Shown in pieces: positions 26,358 to 34,910 of a DNA stretch of 64,000 nt (its first letter is position 1; each line of letters opens with the position of its first letter). The notes beneath the pieces were generated by a model. It did not search any database. It was not told where the DNA came from and saw nothing but the letters and a program-made list of their open reading frames with translations. This DNA comes from Planctomycetales bacterium 10988. GTDB taxonomy: Bacteria > Planctomycetota > Planctomycetia > Pirellulales > Pb10988. The position numbers and the translations under genes were made by a program. Where the stretch lies: NCBI GenBank assembly GCA_009664345.1, contig CP043547.1:3500709-3564708 (forward strand). The letters are read 5' to 3'.

Positions 26358-27272
26358 ATGCGCAAAATTGCGATATTGAACCAAAAAGGCGGGGTCGGCA
26401 AGACCTCCACGACGGTGAACTTAGCGGCGGCCTTGGCTGCCTTGGGGAAACGGGTTTGCGTGGTTGACCTTGATCCACAGGCGCATGCGACCCTGCACTT
26501 GGGCCTCACGCCCGCTCCGGGCCAAGCCTCGATGTATCATGTTCTGACCGATCCAGATACTTCTTTGGCCGAAGTTCGCCGCCTGGTCGGGGAAAATCTT
26601 TGGCTCATCGGCTCCGATATTGATTTGGCCGCTGCCGAAGTGGAACTTGCCGGGGTCGTCGGTCGTGAGATGATCCTTCGCGATAAACTCAATGCCGATC
26701 AAGAACCCTTTGATTTTATTCTGTTCGACTGCCCACCATCTTTAGGGGTGTTGACCATCAATGCCCTTGCGGCGGTGGATGAAGTCTTTATTCCGCTGCA
26801 ACCTCATTTCTTGCCGCTGCACGGTCTGAGTAAATTGTTGGAAACGATTCAACTTGTCGCCACGCGGCTGAGTGGAAACTTACGACTGAGCGGGGTCGTC
26901 ATGTGTCTTTATGAACAAGGCACGCGGCTTTCGGCGGAAGTCTCGCAAGATGTTTCTGACTTCTTGGAACAATCGAAAGCCTCGAAAACGCCTTGGTCGC
27001 AAGCCCAACTCTTTCAAACGCACATTCGCCGGAACATCCGTTTGGCGGAAGCCCCGAGCTTTGGACAGTCGATCTTTGACTATGCTCCGGACTCCAACGG
27101 GGCCGAAGACTATATGAACTTGGCCTATGAAGTGATGGCGCAAAGCGAAGAAACTCAAGAGCCTGCCGCTCCTAGCTTTAGCCGACTGACGAAAGAAGAG
27201 GAAGAAACAAACGCTTCCACGCAGCAAGAGGATGCTGCGGATCGTGAACCAAGCCGAGCTTACTACTATTAA
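26358..27272 (+). CDS. ParA/Soj-family ATPase, orphan
   Basis: A 304-residue protein from ATG 26358, chosen over TTG 26340 because AAAGGGA precedes it and the conserved MRKIAILNQKGG start is in register. The deviant Walker A KGGVGKTS is at residues 10-17, Walker A' is VDLDPQAHATL, and Walker B is DFILFDCPPSLGVL. This is the ParA/Soj branch that segregates DNA or positions cell structures. The last 45 residues are an acidic Glu/Gln/Thr-rich tail ending in YYY, not usual for Soj. No parB gene or parS-like cluster is adjacent, so it is an orphan. A terminator follows at 27376. Confidence 0.9.
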   Translation: MRKIAILNQKGGVGKTSTTVNLAAALAALGKRVCVVDLDPQAHATLHLGLTPAPGQASMYHVLTDPDTSLAEVRRLVGENLWLIGSDIDLAAAEVELAGVVGREMILRDKLNADQEPFDFILFDCPPSLGVLTINALAAVDEVFIPLQPHFLPLHGLSKLLETIQLVATRLSGNLRLSGVVMCLYEQGTRLSAEVSQDVSDFLEQSKASKTPWSQAQLFQTHIRRNIRLAEAPSFGQSIFDYAPDSNGAEDYMNLAYEVMAQSEETQEPAAPSFSRLTKEEEETNASTQQEDAADREPSRAYYY

Positions 27273-27375
27273 ACAAGACAGTAAGCTTTAAACAGTAGAG
27301 CCACAGATTCAAGCTATTGGAAGCTCTTTACAACGGTGAAGAGAGTGCGTTCTGACAGATAGCGATTGTTCTAAT

Positions 27376-27419
27376 AAAAGCCTTCGTGCGAGCCTCTCGA
27401 GGTTGGTGCGAAGGCTTTT
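27376..27419 (+). terminator. Intrinsic terminator of parA
   Basis: AAAAGCCTTCG (27376-27386) pairs perfectly with CGAAGGCTTTT (27409-27419), with an inner CCTCTCGAGG palindrome in the loop. Confidence 0.85.
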
Positions 27420-27850
27420 CGCTTCAACCAAGAGAAAGCACACCGCGCAACTTTTTTCACAAATTGGTTCCGATTAGCGCAAAGTGGTTTGAGAACGATC
27501 ACTTGCGTCATTTCCCGCCAAGCCTCAAACGCAACTTACGTCGATTTTCAATTCGCGCCGAGGGCGTCGCTCGAAAAGCTTTGTGAAACCGTATTTTGCA
27601 GTTAGTCAAATTCTTTTCTTGCTTTTTAACAGGAAAGAAAGCTTTTTGACGTTATAAACGTTTGTCTTTCTTTGTCTTCTTTCAACTTTTTAAAATTTAA
27701 AGAAGAGTCTTTTTTCGTTAAGTCTAACTTTGGCATAAAGTTTGCTTTTCAACAAAGGTGTTATTTAAAGAATCAATTGTTTGGATTGAATCGTTTTTAT
27801 TCATTTACAGCGTCAATCACCTTTGCTTACCCATCGAGAGGAGAACTCAC
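27420..27850. other. Long AT/T-rich leader before the Rho-N-like gene
   Basis: About 430 nt with no supportable reading frame. The 3' two-thirds are strongly T-rich. It holds the promoter of the 47-residue gene and could hold a structured leader RNA, but no known riboswitch pattern is recognisable by eye. Confidence 0.45.
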
Positions 27851-27994
27851 ATGGCCACCGCAACGAAAAAGAGCAAGCACACCCGCTACGAAGATCGCAC
27901 CAAACAAGAACTTTACGAACGTGCGAAAAAGATGAACGTCGAAGGGCGTTCGAAAATGACGAAAGAAGAATTGATCGCCGCTTTGCGAAAATAA
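27851..27994 (+). CDS. 47-residue Rho N-terminal / SAP-like protein
   Basis: A complete small gene from ATG 27851, preceded by GAGAGGAGA. The basic N-terminus (ATATKKSKHTRY) leads into ELYERAKKMNVEGRSKMTKE, the helix-turn-helix pattern of the Rho N-terminal or SAP-like domain that binds nucleic acid. It is less than 50 residues, only the single domain, so it cannot be Rho itself. Its own strong terminator follows at 28022, so it is a stand-alone transcript with a long leader. A nucleoid- or RNA-associated role is inferred. Confidence 0.82.
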   Translation: MATATKKSKHTRYEDRTKQELYERAKKMNVEGRSKMTKEELIAALRK

Positions 27995-28021
27995 CGCAAA
28001 AACGCGAGTCCCAACCAAATG

Positions 28022-28064
28022 AAAACGCCTTCTAAGCAACTCGGGTTCTTAGAAGGCGTTTTTT
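28022..28064. terminator. Strong intrinsic terminator, probably bidirectional
   Basis: AAAACGCCTTCTAAG and CTTAGAAGGCGTTTT form a 14-15 bp stem with a 12-nt loop and a TTTTT tail, between the Rho-N-like gene and the convergent PQQ-propeller gene. Confidence 0.93.
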
Positions 28065-28093
28065 ATTTAATGCTTTGAAAGCTTTCACGTTGA

Positions 28094-29806
28094 TCACTCG
28101 GAAGTTTCTTCACTTGCTGGCGTTTCTTCTGCCTCGGAGTTTGGAGACTCGTCAGCTTCCGGCGTCTCTTCTTCTTGAAGTGTCAGTTCAAAGCAAGCCG
28201 CCTCGCGATCATTTCTGACAATTAAATAACGATCGGCCAACGCGGGGACATTCCATGTTTTTGAACTCAATGCCGGGAACGTGGCGAGTTCTTCATGCTT
28301 TTTCGGATTCGGGCGAACGAGGACGACTTCGCCATCTTCTGCTTGAATCAAGATCAAATCGCCGACTTGAATCAATTGGCCATATCCATAGCGGCCGCCT
28401 TTCCACATCGGTCGGCCTTTTTCTAGCTGTAAACAGGTTAAAATCGTTTCGTTCAGTCCATACACATATCCTTCATCGATGACTAAACTGGCGAACTTCG
28501 ATTTTAAACGCATTGATTCCCAGGCGGAGACCGCTTTGAAACCATCGCCTTCCTTTTGAATTTCCACTAACGCCGAACCGGCTCCGTAACTGGCGGAAAT
28601 GAAGATTTTGTTTTCGCCATCTTTGACCCCATAATCGGCTAAGGGCATCGGTTGCGAGCAGGTTACCCGTTCCGGCCCGGCTCGCCAAGGAAAGGACCAA
28701 AGTTGTTTGCCATCTTTAGGATCGTGTCCCACCAAGCCGATTCCATTGAAGATGACAATTTGCGGCTCGCCATGAATGTTTGTGACCAGCGGCGAGCTAT
28801 ACCCGGCTTGATCGGACCCGCCTGACCAGAGCTTTTCCCCGGTGAGTTTGTGATAAGCCACGAGTGACTTCCCATCGCCACCTCCGGCACAGACGATGAC
28901 CATCTCTTCATAAATCAACGGCGAACCCGAAAGCCCCCAGTGAAGATTCTTGGCATCATTATCCTCTAAGATATTCACCGACCACAGCAATTCGCCGGTA
29001 CTTCCTTCCAAACAAAGAAGTGGGCCATAGGCCAATTGGGCATAGATGCGGCCTTGATGGACCACCGGCGTGGCCCGCGCTCCATCGCCTCCCATCGGCT
29101 CTGCAAAACGACCCGGCTCGCCGAATTTCCAAACTTCTTCGCCGGTTTTCACTTCGTAACAGACAACGACTTCGGCATCGACCGGCTTGCCATCTTGTTG
29201 GATCGAGCGTTGTTCTTGAGTGAAACAATAATCGCCGACAATTGCAAAAGAGGACCAACCCAACCCAACCGGATGTCGCCAGAGTTCCTTCGGGGGATGG
29301 GTCTCCCAATCGGGATTCAGCATTACCTCGGGTTGAATGCCTTGACGATTCTCTCCTAAATACCCCGGCCAATCCCGCGGACCGATGGCGAGGTCGATAG
29401 AGGTTTCCTTCTTTTCTTTCGCATCTTGTTCCTTTTGATAGTCGGCCAGCTGTTGTTCCGGCGTCGGGGCGAAACGCGAAACAAAACGCGGCATCATATC
29501 GCCATAAAGCCCATCAAAGCGGAACAACGAAAAGAAGACTACCAAAGCCAAGATAAAAGGAGAAAGAATCCCGAGCTTCGTCGGCCACCGCAAACCACTT
29601 AAAAAGAGGACCCATAGGACCAAGGCAATCGAGGTGAGAAATCCAATGCCCAGACTGACCACGGTTTTCATCGACCATAAATGCGGCAAAGCCTGGATGA
29701 TGGCAATCAGCCCGATGCCAACGATCAGCCACAGCATTGGCCGCAACCAATGGACTTTTTTTGTCGCCGGGGAGTCTTGGGGGTTCAATTCGCCGGAAGC
29801 AGCCAT
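28094..29806 (-). CDS. Membrane-anchored PQQ-like beta-propeller protein
   Basis: A 570-residue protein from ATG 29806. Three transmembrane helices lie at about 22-115 (LRPMLWLIVGIGLIAIIQAL, VVSLGIGFLTSIALVLW, LGILSPFILALVVFF). The remainder is a large periplasmic domain with PQQ-like blade motifs such as VVVCYEVKTGEEVWKFG, LLCLEGSTGELLW and LVAYHKLTGEKLWSG. The dehydrogenase active-site residues are not evident, so it belongs to the non-enzymatic PQQ-like repeat group common in Planctomycetota. The tail is Glu/Ser-rich and disordered. It probably works in the envelope; its ligand is unknown. Confidence 0.88.
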   Translation of the reverse strand: MAASGELNPQDSPATKKVHWLRPMLWLIVGIGLIAIIQALPHLWSMKTVVSLGIGFLTSIALVLWVLFLSGLRWPTKLGILSPFILALVVFFSLFRFDGLYGDMMPRFVSRFAPTPEQQLADYQKEQDAKEKKETSIDLAIGPRDWPGYLGENRQGIQPEVMLNPDWETHPPKELWRHPVGLGWSSFAIVGDYCFTQEQRSIQQDGKPVDAEVVVCYEVKTGEEVWKFGEPGRFAEPMGGDGARATPVVHQGRIYAQLAYGPLLCLEGSTGELLWSVNILEDNDAKNLHWGLSGSPLIYEEMVIVCAGGGDGKSLVAYHKLTGEKLWSGGSDQAGYSSPLVTNIHGEPQIVIFNGIGLVGHDPKDGKQLWSFPWRAGPERVTCSQPMPLADYGVKDGENKIFISASYGAGSALVEIQKEGDGFKAVSAWESMRLKSKFASLVIDEGYVYGLNETILTCLQLEKGRPMWKGGRYGYGQLIQVGDLILIQAEDGEVVLVRPNPKKHEELATFPALSSKTWNVPALADRYLIVRNDREAACFELTLQEEETPEADESPNSEAEETPASEETSE

Positions 29807-30153
29807 GCGTTTTCTCTTGCAGGGATAGAGGTTCGTGACGAGAAGCCAGGGTCAAACAAACAGGCACCGTCTCACTTCTGAAAGCAGCGGCCTTCCATGA
29901 ATGTTGACCAGCCAGAAAAGACTTCAATTTCTATCTTCATTGATAATCGGTTCCTCGCTTCGGAGGAAGAGAGACCTATAGATTTATTATTGACCATTCA
30001 GGTTTCTTTTCAAACAAAAAGCGAGTGGCAAAGGGAAAAGCCTCGGGATTCCGACAAAAGATTGAAACCCTGCTGCTACCTGATAAAATTTGCCGGACCG
30101 ATCTTCTCAATCGTTCCCCTTTCGAGCCTCTGAAACGCCAAAGGAATTTTTCC
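29807..30153. other. Divergent intergenic region
   Basis: About 347 nt between the PQQ-propeller gene (minus) and the CYTH gene (plus). A 78-codon plus frame at 29897 has no ribosome-binding site and no recognisable domain, so I do not call it. AAAGGA precedes the CYTH start. Confidence 0.5.
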
Positions 30154-30714
30154 ATGACTTATGAAGTTGAAAATAAATATTGGCTGGAAGATGAAGAGGC
30201 GGTTCTTGAAAAATTGAGTGAACTCAACGCCGAACCTGGGAATATGCAGCGGCAAATCGATGTCTATTTGCAACATCCGAGCAAGGACTTTCGGCAAACC
30301 GATGAAGCCTTTCGCATTCGCCTCAATAACGGGAAATGGTGCTTGACTTATAAAGGTCCGAAGCTCGACCAAGAAACCAAAACCCGTCGTGAGATCGAAC
30401 TCGACCTGCCGGAAGGAACCGAAATTGGTCCTCAGTTCCAAGAATTGTTCGAAGCCTTGGGTTTCAGGCCCGCTCTCGAAGTCCGCAAATCCCGCCGACC
30501 TTTTCATATTTATTGGGAAGAGTTCGAGGTCGAAGGCGTCCTTGATGAAGTAGAAGAGCTCGGAAAATTCATGGAGTTGGAAATCATTGCCAATGAGGAA
30601 CGGCTCGAACTTGCCAAAGCCGCGCTCAAATCCTTGGCGGCTTCTTTGGGGCTTTCCGATCCGGAGCGAAGAAGCTATGCGGACTTGGTAGCGGAAGCGA
30701 AAGATTCGGGTTGA
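30154..30714 (+). CDS. CYTH-domain phosphohydrolase / class IV adenylate cyclase-like
   Basis: A 186-residue protein from ATG 30154, with AAAGGA about 9 nt upstream; an upstream TTG adds an unrelated 43-codon leader. The N-terminus carries EVENK, the ExExK signature of the CYTH tunnel fold. It is followed by FRIRLNNGKWCLTYKGPK, with the basic residues that bind triphosphate, and later by the conserved acidic strands (KTRRREIELDL-like) and a C-terminal helix. CYTH proteins hydrolyse triphosphates (thiamine triphosphate, inorganic triphosphate) or make cAMP (CyaB); I cannot choose between these. It lies 145 nt upstream of purH. Confidence 0.88.
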   Translation: MTYEVENKYWLEDEEAVLEKLSELNAEPGNMQRQIDVYLQHPSKDFRQTDEAFRIRLNNGKWCLTYKGPKLDQETKTRREIELDLPEGTEIGPQFQELFEALGFRPALEVRKSRRPFHIYWEEFEVEGVLDEVEELGKFMELEIIANEERLELAKAALKSLAASLGLSDPERRSYADLVAEAKDSG

Positions 30715-30859
30715 GCCAAACTTCCCTTCTCGGAGAAGCCTTCGACTCTCGATCGAAAAGGGATTGGCGGTAGTCAATGGACCAATGTTCTTTATACTAA
30801 GGGGACAAAGTTTTTCGCCTTCGCTTTCCCGCCATTCCTTTTAAATTCGAGAAACGATC

Positions 30860-32428
30860 ATGTCCACGATGCCCCTCCGCCGAGCCTTGTTGAGTGTTAG
30901 TGATAAATCCAATTTGGAACCGTTTGCCAAAGGGCTGGCCGAAGCCGGCGTCGAACTCTTCAGCACGGGCGGAACACGGCGGTTTCTGCAAGAAAAAGGG
31001 TTGGAAGTCCAGGAAGTCGCGGCCTACACGGGCTTTCCCGAAATGATGGACGGCCGTGTCAAAACCTTGCACCCCAAAATCTTCGCCGGGATTCTTGCCC
31101 GCCGCAGCCGCGAAGACGATCTTGCCGCGATGAAGGAACACGAAATTCTCCCCTTCGATCTGATTGTGGTCAATCTTTATCCCTTCGAATCGACCGTTGC
31201 CAAGGAAGGAATTGAAGACGCCGAAGCGATTGAACAGATTGACATCGGCGGGCCTTCCTTGATCCGAGCGGCCGCGAAGAACTTTGCCGATGTCGCCGTT
31301 TGCACCAAGCCGGAACAATACGGACCGATCCTCGATCAAGTCAAAGAAGCAAGCGGAACCGACCTGGATTTGCGTCGTTCTTTGGCCAAGGCCGCTTTCG
31401 AGCGAACCGCCGCCTACGATCGGGCGATTGCGGATTATTTTGCCAAAGATGCAAGTGTTGACGGCTTCCCCGAAACCCTTACGCTGACCTACAACCGCCG
31501 GCAAGTCCTCCGCTATGGCGAAAATCCCCATCAACAAGGGGCCTTCTTCACCGAACCGAACACCTCTGAAGTCTGCCTGGCGAATGCCGAAAAGCTGAAC
31601 GGCAAAGAGCTTTCTTACAACAACCTGCTCGATCTCGACAGTGCCCTTTGCATGGCCCGCGGTTTCAGCGATCCGGCGGCGATCGTCATTAAACACAATA
31701 ATCCTTGTGGAGCGGCGGAAGCGGACAGCTTGGCTGCGGCCTTCCATGCCGCTTACGAAGGCGATCCGATCAGTGCCTTCGGCTCCGTCATCGGGTTCAA
31801 TCGCCCCGTCGATGCCGAAACTGCCGAAGCCTTGGCCGAACCGGGCCGTTTCATTGAAGCGGTCGTTGCCCCAGATTATTCGCCGGAGGCCTTGGAAATT
31901 CTGACAACGAAGCCGAAGTGGAAGAAAAGCGTTCGCCTGTTAAAAGTCGGCGATATGCCCGCTCGACCAAATGGTTGGGAATACCGCCGCGTCGATGGCG
32001 GGATGTTGGTACAGGGGCGTGATTACGAGGCCGATGCAGTCGAATCCTTTGAAGTCAAAACAAAGCGTGCCCCGACCGAAGCGGAGATGAAGGACCTGAT
32101 CTTCGGTTGGAATATCGTTCGCCATGTTAAATCGAATGCGATAGTGTTGGTGAAAGACAGAGCCTTGATCGGAGTCGGTGCCGGACAGATGAGCCGGGTC
32201 GATTCGGTCATGATTTCGCTGGAAAAAGCTGGCGATCGTGTCAAAGGGGCCGTCATGGCCTCCGATGCCTTTTTCCCTTTCCCGGACTCGATTGAAAAGG
32301 CCGCCGCTGCCGGCATCACCGCCGTCGTCGAACCTGGCGGTTCCGTCAAAGACCCAGACGTCATCGACGCCTGCGACCAAGCCGGGCTCGCCATGCTCTT
32401 CACCGGTCGCCGTCACTTTAAACATTAA
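30860..32428 (+). CDS. purH: Bifunctional AICAR formyltransferase / IMP cyclohydrolase
   Basis: A 522-residue protein catalysing the last two steps of IMP synthesis: formylation of AICAR, then ring closure. The N-terminal MGS-like cyclohydrolase domain (ALLSVSDKSNLEPFAK, FSTGGTRRFL, KTLHPKIFAGILARR) covers about residues 1-145. The C-terminal formyltransferase domain has RYGENPHQQGA, KHNNPCGAA and AAGITAVVEPGGSVKD, all well conserved. Length is normal for the family (about 510-530). The ATG at 30860 lies just downstream of AAACGATC with no strong ribosome-binding site; an ATG 9 nt later is an alternative. Confidence 0.97.
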   Translation: MSTMPLRRALLSVSDKSNLEPFAKGLAEAGVELFSTGGTRRFLQEKGLEVQEVAAYTGFPEMMDGRVKTLHPKIFAGILARRSREDDLAAMKEHEILPFDLIVVNLYPFESTVAKEGIEDAEAIEQIDIGGPSLIRAAAKNFADVAVCTKPEQYGPILDQVKEASGTDLDLRRSLAKAAFERTAAYDRAIADYFAKDASVDGFPETLTLTYNRRQVLRYGENPHQQGAFFTEPNTSEVCLANAEKLNGKELSYNNLLDLDSALCMARGFSDPAAIVIKHNNPCGAAEADSLAAAFHAAYEGDPISAFGSVIGFNRPVDAETAEALAEPGRFIEAVVAPDYSPEALEILTTKPKWKKSVRLLKVGDMPARPNGWEYRRVDGGMLVQGRDYEADAVESFEVKTKRAPTEAEMKDLIFGWNIVRHVKSNAIVLVKDRALIGVGAGQMSRVDSVMISLEKAGDRVKGAVMASDAFFPFPDSIEKAAAAGITAVVEPGGSVKDPDVIDACDQAGLAMLFTGRRHFKH

Positions 32429-32520
32429 ACAACAAGTAAAAAGTCATGGCCCAGCGATCTACTTGAATGCGAATTGAGGTACGTTCATCTTCAGTCAACT
32501 TTCTCCTGGAGGTTTTCGCC

Positions 32521-34236
32521 GTGTCGAATCAATTGCGAATGTCCTTAGGAACGATGATCGGGATCGTTGTGGTTTCTGTCGGCATGTTGTTGGAATCTCC
32601 GTCGGCTTTCGCACAGCGGAGCCCGCTTGAACGGCGGGTGAGAGGGTTTGATTCTAATGAAGATGGAAATATCTCCATCGAGGAATTTCGAGGTCCAAGG
32701 GATCGCTTCCGCCTCCTGGATCGTGACCAAGATGGAGTCATTTCCTCAGCGGAGGTTACTCAATACTTTTCTCGTTCGCCTACACCCGCGAGGGCTTCAG
32801 ACCAGAACGATACGCAGGCCGATGGAGTCCTGAGATTCACCTATCCATCCACCATCGATGGGGCTTCCTGCACAGGGACGATCTGGATTCCCGAGGCTTC
32901 CAAGGAAATGCCTCCGGAAAAATATCCCTTGGTTGCTTTCCTTGGAGGGGGGCCGGGCGTCGGGACGATCCCTAACGATATTCTTGCGGAATGTCAAAAG
33001 CGAAATTGGATCGCCATGGGGCTTGCCGGGCGTTCTTGGCCAAGAGGATCGCTTGGCGATTGTGGTTTCACGGTATCTATGGCTTATCTGGATCACCCCA
33101 ATCCAGCGATTGGACCCGGTCAGCAGGATGTACTTGATGGGATAGATTGGGCGCTCACGAATCATCCTGCCGAGCCGAAAAGAGTATACCTTTGCGGTTT
33201 CTCCTTGGGCGGACGCGGCACTTACATGATGGGGCTAAAGTGTCCGGATCGATTTGCCGCCATTGCCCCGTTCGCCCCGGCGACGGATATGTTCGAGCTT
33301 GATATTCGCACCTCTGAGTCGCGTGCGAGCTATCCTTGTCGGATGGCCATCGCCGAAGGGGTGGTCGGAACGAGCCCGCGATCGGCTACGTTACGCTCCA
33401 TGCAAAGTGGGCGGTTTCTGATTGAAAATGCGTTTAATCTACCGATTTTTCATGGTCACGGAACCGAAGACGGTCTAGCGTACAATCTCCGATCGAAGAC
33501 TTCTTATGCTCACGGCTATAACATGACGATCGATTCCTCATGGAGAGGAGTCTACGAATTTCAAGGGAAACAGTTTGACTTCGGGCATACCCCAACGCTT
33601 GCCGAACTTCATCAACGACATCCGGATGGCTATCCCTTCGCCTACATGTTTACCAGGATCGGACATGCAGTTGATAAAAAATGGTTGGAGGGAACTTCGA
33701 CGAATCAAGGGGAAGGCGTCCCTCACCCCGAAGCCCCTAATCGGCTAATCGGTGCCTTTGATTTTTTTGAGCGTCACCAACTCAAGAAAAGCCCCGAGAC
33801 GGTCGTCTTCAAAACGTATACAGATAATGTAAGCAAAGCTTATTGGCTGGCGATCGACATTCAACGTCCTTGGGAAAATCTCCCTGGCGCGGTCCGCGCG
33901 AAGCTGCAATCTCCGCACAAGCTGGCGATCGAAGCGGCGAGGCTAACTCAAATTTCCATCGACTTGGACCTTGCCCAGTTGAACCTTACGTCCTCTCAGC
34001 CACTTCGAATTGATGTTTCTATTTTGGAAGAGCCTTGCTTTGATCCTGCACTCATGCCCCAAAAGTCGGACTCACAAGATTTAAAGATCATTCTCAAAAG
34101 CGAAACCTTTTCTCAGAGTCGGCTCGATGACTTGACCATTTCCGGTGCCAATGGCGAGATTCAATATGAAGATCAAAAAATCATCATTCCGGTGCTTCTC
34201 GATCCGGCAGGCCCCCGAGCGATCTTGATACAATGA
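32521..34236 (+). CDS. Secreted EF-hand plus alpha/beta-hydrolase protein
   Basis: A 571-residue protein from GTG 32521, with GGAGG 8 nt upstream; an ATG at 32467 is also in frame but lacks a ribosome-binding site. A signal peptide (MIGIVVVSVGMLLESPSAFA) is followed by two EF-hand-like loops, DSNEDGNISIEEF and DRDQDGVISSAEV. The catalytic domain is of the dienelactone-hydrolase or polyhydroxyalkanoate-depolymerase type: nucleophile elbow GFSLGG, candidate Asp in HGHGTEDG and His in RIGHAVDKKW. The C-terminal 150 residues are beta-rich. A secreted esterase regulated by calcium is a fair inference; substrate unknown. Confidence 0.83.
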   Translation: MSNQLRMSLGTMIGIVVVSVGMLLESPSAFAQRSPLERRVRGFDSNEDGNISIEEFRGPRDRFRLLDRDQDGVISSAEVTQYFSRSPTPARASDQNDTQADGVLRFTYPSTIDGASCTGTIWIPEASKEMPPEKYPLVAFLGGGPGVGTIPNDILAECQKRNWIAMGLAGRSWPRGSLGDCGFTVSMAYLDHPNPAIGPGQQDVLDGIDWALTNHPAEPKRVYLCGFSLGGRGTYMMGLKCPDRFAAIAPFAPATDMFELDIRTSESRASYPCRMAIAEGVVGTSPRSATLRSMQSGRFLIENAFNLPIFHGHGTEDGLAYNLRSKTSYAHGYNMTIDSSWRGVYEFQGKQFDFGHTPTLAELHQRHPDGYPFAYMFTRIGHAVDKKWLEGTSTNQGEGVPHPEAPNRLIGAFDFFERHQLKKSPETVVFKTYTDNVSKAYWLAIDIQRPWENLPGAVRAKLQSPHKLAIEAARLTQISIDLDLAQLNLTSSQPLRIDVSILEEPCFDPALMPQKSDSQDLKIILKSETFSQSRLDDLTISGANGEIQYEDQKIIIPVLLDPAGPRAILIQ

Positions 34237-34335
34237 TCGACTCAGTTGAAGGAAATATAGGTTTCTCTTCTTTATGAAATAGAGCACCGTGCCAAGTTTC
34301 GACGATCAAGACAGGTTAATAAAGTTTGACACTTT

Positions 34336-34905
34336 TTATAAATTTAATGGAGCGCGACCTAACACTTCATAAATCGGGCCTTGCGGAGAAAGTTCACTTG
34401 AAAAAATGACCACTTCATCGGCCAGGATGGAACCTAAAGCAAAATCTTGATTCGCTTGAATTTCATTAGCTAAAGCGTCAAGGCCAACCGTGGTTTTCAA
34501 GACTCGCCCGATGGTTAAATGAGGAATGAATTGCCGCCGGTCAGGACGAAAATTGAGCGGCTCTAGCTTCGTTTGAATTTTTTGATGCAGCTCGCGAAGT
34601 GGCTCGATCCCTTGTGAAACACCCGCCCACACAGTCCGGGGTTTGTCTGGCGTCGGAAAGGCCCCGACTCCTTGAAAATCAATTGGAAACGCGTCCATTG
34701 TTTCCGTGGCCTCGGCAACAAGTCGGCTAATCTTGGCAATATCTTGAATGGGAACATCGCCTAAAAATTGAAGCGTCAAATGAATGGTCTCCGGCCGCAC
34801 CCACCGCACCTTAGCAGGGGTATCGCGAAGATGATCAATCAACTTCATCGCCTTCTTCCGGATCGCATCATCCACATCTACAGCAAGAAACGTTCGAACA
34901 TTCAT
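34336..34905 (-). CDS. thpR: RNA 2',3'-cyclic phosphodiesterase
   Basis: A 189-residue 2H-phosphoesterase. The two hallmark HxT motifs are HLTLQFLG (about residue 42) and HLTIGR (about 129). RTFLAVDVDD at the N-terminus is typical of ThpR/LigT, which opens 2',3'-cyclic phosphates on RNA to 2'-phosphates. Length is normal. It starts 5 nt after the stop of the RND gene, so the two are probably one transcript, though no functional link is known. Confidence 0.92.
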   Translation of the reverse strand: MNVRTFLAVDVDDAIRKKAMKLIDHLRDTPAKVRWVRPETIHLTLQFLGDVPIQDIAKISRLVAEATETMDAFPIDFQGVGAFPTPDKPRTVWAGVSQGIEPLRELHQKIQTKLEPLNFRPDRRQFIPHLTIGRVLKTTVGLDALANEIQANQDFALGSILADEVVIFSSELSPQGPIYEVLGRAPLNL

Positions 34906-34910
34906 TTTCT

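Noticed and set aside
26340-27272. Replication origin or chromosome partition locus
   Set aside because: parA stands alone; no parB, dnaA, rnpA or DnaA-box cluster was seen nearby.
30025-30153. Upstream extension of the CYTH gene
   Set aside because: The extra 43 codons lack the fold's start and the ATG at 30154 has an AAAGGA site.
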